A stretch of 64,000 nucleotides of DNA from JAJTFA01 sp051715425 (GTDB lineage Bacteria > Bacteroidota > Bacteroidia > UKL13-3), in contig JBPXJS010000002.1 in the NCBI GenBank assembly GCA_051715425.1, forward strand, positions 372,001 to 436,000, read 5' to 3'. This document shows positions 60,116 through 64,000 of the stretch, in pieces (the stretch's first letter is position 1; each line of letters starts with the position of its first letter). The notes beneath the pieces are model-generated. The model had not been told where the DNA came from and made no database searches. It saw nothing but the letters and a program-made list of their open reading frames with translations. Both the position numbers and the translations under genes were made by a program.

Positions 60116-62263
60116 CTATTTTATAATAGTAAGTTCATTAATAATGTTTTGGGCGTCACCAAATTTATCAACCAGAAATAATACATACCTGATATCAACA
60201 CAGATGGTGCGCTTATTGGCTGGATCAAAATGAATATTGCCACTCATGGCTTCCCAGTTGCCATCAAATGCCAAACCAATAATACGGCCTTCTCCGTCAA
60301 TCACCGGGCTTCCGCTGTTGCCACCTGTAATATCATTATCCGTAAGGAACGCTACAGGAAGTTTACCATCTTTCAGGGCATATTGGCCATAGTTTTTTGA
60401 TTGGTGTAGATCCCTTAACCGTTGCGGAATATCAAACTCTGTGTTTCCTTTATTTTTTTCATTTTTTTCTATCACTTCATCCAGGTTTGTAATCAGTGGA
60501 TATTTCATGTAACTGCGCACACTTCCGTAAGTTAAACGCAATGACGAGTTTGCATCCGGATAGAATTTTTTATCTGCATTCATTTCCATTAAGCCTTTAA
60601 TATAGGTGCGTCCTAAGGCCTGTATGGTTTCATTAAACTCATCCACTTTCGATTTATAGCTGGCATTGTAATGATCGCGGAATGCTTTTACATGTTTGTA
60701 GGCAGGGTCGTTTTTAAGCATGCCCATTCGTGGATTATTGATCCATGCTTTTGCCATTTCTTTATCGGCAAATAAGCTGTTGTTAAACACATCATTGGTA
60801 TAGGCCCTGATAGCCTCACGCATATTTCCTGCATTATAAGCAGCCACCACATCTTTCATATAAGCAGGTTGTTGGTCTTTTGCAATATCCGTGTAATAAA
60901 ACAAGAGGATGCTGTCAAAGATGCGTTTATCGGCTTCCATAATTGCCGGATTATATGCACTTTCATTAATGGCATTGGAGAGTTGCTCTTTCAGGCCTTT
61001 AATGGCTTTTTCATCGCCCTTTTCTATTGCCTCTTCCAGGCTGATAGCGTATGAAGCAAATTTTGAAACAGTTGGTGCAAGAATGCCTTCATTGAGGTAG
61101 GTTCTTAAGGTGCTGATGGATTTGTATGAAGCAAAACTTTTCTCTACATCGGCAAGCAGGTTTTTATACTGATCTTTATTGGCAGCCCATTTGGCAAAGG
61201 CTTTTTCCTGGCTTACTTTAGATTCGTATACTTTATTTTTTTTCAGTTGCTCAGCCTCCCCGCGGAAGTACTTCCAGTAATTGGCAATAGAGGCAAAATC
61301 ACCTGAAAGTTTTAAGCGCACATCTACATCCTTGTTCATTTGTTCTTTCCAGGCATTTAATCTCACTTCGCGAAGTTTTACTATAGCCGGATCAACAAGA
61401 TCGGTAGCAATCTGAACGCCCTGTGAAAACTCATACCTGTTGGTACGGCCCGGAAATCCCATAATCATAGCAAAATCGCCTTGTTTAATGCCTTTCAGGT
61501 TTATCGGTAAATGGTGTTTGGCAGTAAATGGCACATTATCGGCTGCATATTTTGCAGGTTTACCATCTTTACCGGCATAAATACGGAACATACTAAAATC
61601 TCCGGTATGGCGTGGCCACATCCAGTTATCCGTTTCACCACCAAATTTACCAATATTTTGAGGTGGTGTACCTACCAAACGGATATCAGTAAAACGTTCA
61701 AAAACGAATACGTAATAGGCATTTCCCTTAAACATTTCTCTGCATTGGGCTTCGTAATGTGTGCCTTTGGTAATGCGGCTTGTAATGCTTTTATAGATGG
61801 AAGGCAAACGTTTGGCCCTTTCTTTCTCTGTTAAACCAGCAAGGGAATCCTGCACTTCCCTGGTGATATCTTCCATTCTCACTACGAAAGAAACCGAAAG
61901 TCCCTGAACAGGTCTTTCTTCTTTATACGACTTTGCCCAAAAGCCATTATCGAGGATATTATCAGCTGATGTACTTAATTCTGAAATGGCATCGTAGCCG
62001 CAATGGTGATTGGTTAGTACCAAACCTTTGGCTGAAATAACCTCACCTGTACAGCCACCTCCAAACCAAACAATGGCGTCTTTTAAACTGGAGTTGTTTA
62101 CATCATACAATTGCTCAGGGGTTAGCTTAAGCCCCTTTTTCTTCATGTCTTCGTAATTGTAATTTTTTAGCAGCATGGGTAACCACATGCCTTCATCTGC
62201 CTTTACCCTGAAATGAACAAACAGCATCAATGCTGAAGTAAGGAGTAGAAGATTTTTTCTCAT
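60116..62263 (-). CDS. S46-family dipeptidyl-peptidase (DPP7/DPP11 type)
   Basis: 715 residues. The signal peptide ends FVHFRVKADEGMWLPMLL. The chymotrypsin-like domain has GGGCTGEVISAKGLVLTNHHCGYDAI with the catalytic His, a later Asp in GETDNWMWPRHTGDFSMFRIYAG and the nucleophile in DNDITGGNSGSPVIDGEGR. A long helical insert (about 270-560) is the family lid. The end VDIRYVLFLVDKFGDAQNII is typical. It releases dipeptides from peptides in the periplasm, supporting amino-acid use. Whether it is of DPP7 or DPP11 specificity cannot be settled by eye. Confidence 0.93.
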   Translation of the reverse strand: MRKNLLLLTSALMLFVHFRVKADEGMWLPMLLKNYNYEDMKKKGLKLTPEQLYDVNNSSLKDAIVWFGGGCTGEVISAKGLVLTNHHCGYDAISELSTSADNILDNGFWAKSYKEERPVQGLSVSFVVRMEDITREVQDSLAGLTEKERAKRLPSIYKSITSRITKGTHYEAQCREMFKGNAYYVFVFERFTDIRLVGTPPQNIGKFGGETDNWMWPRHTGDFSMFRIYAGKDGKPAKYAADNVPFTAKHHLPINLKGIKQGDFAMIMGFPGRTNRYEFSQGVQIATDLVDPAIVKLREVRLNAWKEQMNKDVDVRLKLSGDFASIANYWKYFRGEAEQLKKNKVYESKVSQEKAFAKWAANKDQYKNLLADVEKSFASYKSISTLRTYLNEGILAPTVSKFASYAISLEEAIEKGDEKAIKGLKEQLSNAINESAYNPAIMEADKRIFDSILLFYYTDIAKDQQPAYMKDVVAAYNAGNMREAIRAYTNDVFNNSLFADKEMAKAWINNPRMGMLKNDPAYKHVKAFRDHYNASYKSKVDEFNETIQALGRTYIKGLMEMNADKKFYPDANSSLRLTYGSVRSYMKYPLITNLDEVIEKNEKNKGNTEFDIPQRLRDLHQSKNYGQYALKDGKLPVAFLTDNDITGGNSGSPVIDGEGRIIGLAFDGNWEAMSGNIHFDPANKRTICVDIRYVLFLVDKFGDAQNIINELTIIK

Positions 62264-62417
62264 ATTGGTATTTAGTTTTTAATTGGTTTGAGGGCAACGA
62301 AAGTAAAGGAAAAACATTTGCAGAAAAATTTTTGTGATAAAAGGTAAATGTTTGGATAAAAGGTAGTTATATACAAGCCAAAAATGTGATCAGGCTAAAC
62401 TTAACAATTGCTTAATA

Positions 62418-62445
62418 TTGAAAGGGGTATTCGCCTATACATTTG
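62418..62445 (+). promoter_or_regulatory. Promoter of the second PiT gene
   Basis: TTG (62418-62420), a 17-base spacer and TACATTTG (62438-62445) match the Bacteroidota consensus exactly. The last three bases of this element form the in-frame TTG that might be mistaken for a start codon. Confidence 0.75.
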
Positions 62446-62466
62446 CCCGTAAATTATACCATTCCT

Positions 62467-63870
62467 ATGTTTGGATTAGATCCTACGCTTACCGCTCTGC
62501 TTGTTTTTTGTATTTTGCTTGCCTGCGCTTTCGAATTTATTAACGGATTTCATGATACAGCAAATGCTGTGGCTACTGTTATTTATACCAACTCACTTAA
62601 ACCCTGGGTAGCAGTTGTATGGTCTGCCATCTGGAATTCTGCCGGGGTATTTGCAGGAGGTATTGCGGTTGCAATGGGTATTAGTAATTTGCTACCTGTG
62701 GAAGTATTAACGGATACGAATATCCATCACAATGTTGCACTCATCTTGTCATTGCTATTAACAGCCATTGCCTGGAACCTGGGTACGTGGTATTATGGAA
62801 TCCCTTGCTCGAGTTCACATACGCTGGTAGGTTCCATATTGGGTGTTGGACTTGCTTATTCGATGATTGCAGATAATAAAACGGTTTCCTATGTAAACTG
62901 GTCTAAAGCTTCTGATATTGGCATGTCGCTCATATTATCTCCGCTGGCCGGATTTAGTTTGGCCATATTGCTGATGTATATTCTAAGGCAGTTTGTAAGG
63001 AATAAACAAATATTTAAAGAGCCAAACACCAATAACCCGCCACCAACATGGATCAGGGCAATTCTGTTGCTTACCTGCACCGGAGTGAGTTTTTCACATG
63101 GATCAAATGACGGACAAAAGGGGGTAGGGTTGATGATGCTTATTATGATAGCCATTGTACCTTCTTATTTTGCCATTAACCAAACCGGAAGTGTAACAGC
63201 TTATAGGGAAAAAGTTCAGAAAGTTCAATCTACACTTGCCATGGTTGATGTATCTCAACTAAACCAATCGGATAGTTTTGAGTATGCCAAAATGAACAGA
63301 TTACTCGAAAGCATGGGTAAGCAACTAACCGTAGCAAATGATTTTCTTGCATTCAGGGAAGATGAGCAATTTGCTATTCGCAAGAGTGCTATACTTATTG
63401 GTAAATCAAGTAAAAAGCTGCTGGAGAGTGAGGATATTAACCTGAGTTCAAAATATAAAAGCACGTTAAAAAATGACGTTTCTGCATTAAAATCATTAAC
63501 AGATTATGCTCCGTATTGGGTAATCGTACTTATTTCTCTTTCGCTTGGCTTAGGCACTATGATTGGCTGGAAACGTATTGTAAAAACAATAGGAGAGAAG
63601 ATTGGTAAACAGCACCTCACCTATGCACAAGGTGCATCTTCGGAGTTGGTAGCTGCAGGAACCATAAGCCTTTCTACCTGGCTGGGTTTACCTGTAAGTA
63701 CCACACAGGTATTATCCTCAGGTATTGCCGGTAGTATGGTGGCAAGCAGGGGTATTAAAAATCTTCAGAAGGGTACCATTAAAAGCATTTTTATCGCATG
63801 GGTGTTAACCCTTCCGGTTACCATTTTAATGGCAGGTTCTTTATTCTTATTATTCAGAGCTATTCTTTAA
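62467..63870 (+). CDS. Inorganic phosphate transporter, PiT family (second copy)
   Basis: 467 residues from ATG 62467. The paired PiT signatures are FEFINGFHDTANAVATVIYTNSL, GIPCSSSHTLVGSILGVGLA and SFSHGSNDGQKGVGLM, GLPVSTTQVLSSGIAGSMVA. It has a longer soluble insert (about 245-345, KVQSTLAMVDVSQLNQSDSF) than the first PiT in this window, and differs from it throughout. There is no DUF47 gene next to it, so regulation is likely separate. The TTG at 62443 is rejected because it is part of the promoter. Confidence 0.92.
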   Translation: MFGLDPTLTALLVFCILLACAFEFINGFHDTANAVATVIYTNSLKPWVAVVWSAIWNSAGVFAGGIAVAMGISNLLPVEVLTDTNIHHNVALILSLLLTAIAWNLGTWYYGIPCSSSHTLVGSILGVGLAYSMIADNKTVSYVNWSKASDIGMSLILSPLAGFSLAILLMYILRQFVRNKQIFKEPNTNNPPPTWIRAILLLTCTGVSFSHGSNDGQKGVGLMMLIMIAIVPSYFAINQTGSVTAYREKVQKVQSTLAMVDVSQLNQSDSFEYAKMNRLLESMGKQLTVANDFLAFREDEQFAIRKSAILIGKSSKKLLESEDINLSSKYKSTLKNDVSALKSLTDYAPYWVIVLISLSLGLGTMIGWKRIVKTIGEKIGKQHLTYAQGASSELVAAGTISLSTWLGLPVSTTQVLSSGIAGSMVASRGIKNLQKGTIKSIFIAWVLTLPVTILMAGSLFLLFRAIL

Positions 63871-63891
63871 GGGAACACTGATATACAAAAT

Positions 63892-63932
63892 AAAAGAGGC
63901 CATTCTTGCGTATGAAGAATGGCCTCTTTTTT
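63892..63932. terminator. Bidirectional terminator between converging genes
   Basis: A 16-base stem AAAAGAGGCCATTCTT / AAGAATGGCCTCTTTT (63892-63907 and 63915-63930) with A- and T-rich flanks serves the PiT gene and the gene entering from the right edge. Confidence 0.92.
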
Positions 63933-63945
63933 ATAATACGAATTT

Positions 63946-64000
63946 TTACTTTTTACCTCCTTTAGGTGCCGGAGCAGGAGGAGCGGTTAAACGTTTCTTA
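63946..64000 (-). CDS. C-terminal tail of a gene entering from the right edge (partial)
   Basis: Only 18 codons are visible. The minus-strand frame ends KKRLTAPPAPAPKGGKK before TAA at 63946-63948. It is an Ala/Pro/Lys-rich tail, followed in the expected place by the bidirectional terminator. Too short to identify. Confidence 0.5.
   Translation of the reverse strand, partial: KKRLTAPPAPAPKGGKK

Overview
The window comes from a member of the phylum Bacteroidota. The evidence is a type IX secretion sorting domain on one secreted protein, a gliding-motility-type surface protein at the left edge, Bacteroidota-restricted families (DUF2911, DUF3276, DUF4920, DUF1573 next to yajC, S46 dipeptidyl-peptidase, long-form NusB), and promoters of the Bacteroidota type (TTG, about 19 bases, TAnnTTTG) in place of -35/-10 boxes. 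Shine-Dalgarno sequences are largely absent. Several genes start with TTG or GTG. I cannot place it below phylum with confidence. It reads as ordinary, compact chromosomal sequence: no insertion sequence, phage, CRISPR array, tRNA or rRNA was seen.

Layout. 1-4.3 kb (minus): a partial secreted surface protein, then succinate dehydrogenase sdhC-sdhA-sdhB. 4.5-9.6 kb (plus): pyrD, a cysteine-less HesB/IscA-like protein, a MacB/FtsX-type permease, an NhaD/citrate-type antiporter, a glycosyltransferase and a small secreted protein. 9.7-15.2 kb: a SulP transporter fused to a beta-carbonic anhydrase (plus), then a GT39 membrane glycosyltransferase, a PAP2 phosphatase and a BadF-type sugar kinase (minus). 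15.5-18.2 kb (plus): a regulated operon of a small secreted protein, a PadR repressor and a double-PspC membrane protein, behind a palindrome-rich promoter. 18.3-25.7 kb: a START-like protein, a hypothetical, then a tight seven-gene run (LptF/G permease, GT-B glycosyltransferase, ribBA, thioesterase, SDR, lipoprotein, DUF2911) closed by a strong terminator. 25.7-33.2 kb: a sodium:solute symporter, a T9SS cargo protein, dinB, a thioredoxin-like ferredoxin, a small membrane protein and uvrA.

33.3-39.1 kb: a frameshifted outer-membrane barrel gene, an ECF sigma factor, a 77-codon gene whose start codon lies in an RNA hairpin, an M20 amidohydrolase, a large unrecognised EF-hand-like membrane protein and a thioredoxin-fold protein. 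39.1-50.8 kb (minus): outer-membrane proteins, rsmG, a GT2, a phosphate-uptake set (porin, DUF47, PiT), the nusB-DUF1573-yajC-coaE cluster and leucine dehydrogenase. 50.9-58.9 kb: an ABC exporter half, DUF3276, a lipoprotein, pfkA, mnmH (minus), guaA and a periplasmic-binding-fold protein. 58.9-64 kb: a low-molecular-weight phosphatase, acylphosphatase, DUF4920 lipoprotein, S46 peptidase, a second PiT transporter and the tail of one more gene.

Most genes are housekeeping. The less ordinary signals are RNA- and promoter-level: start codons buried in hairpins or sitting directly after terminators, promoters so close to start codons that the mRNAs should be leaderless, and a multi-palindrome promoter for the PadR operon. 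At protein level the stand-outs are the Cys-less HesB-like protein, the SulP-carbonic anhydrase fusion, the SDR without its catalytic Tyr/Lys, and the 715-residue EF-hand-like membrane protein.
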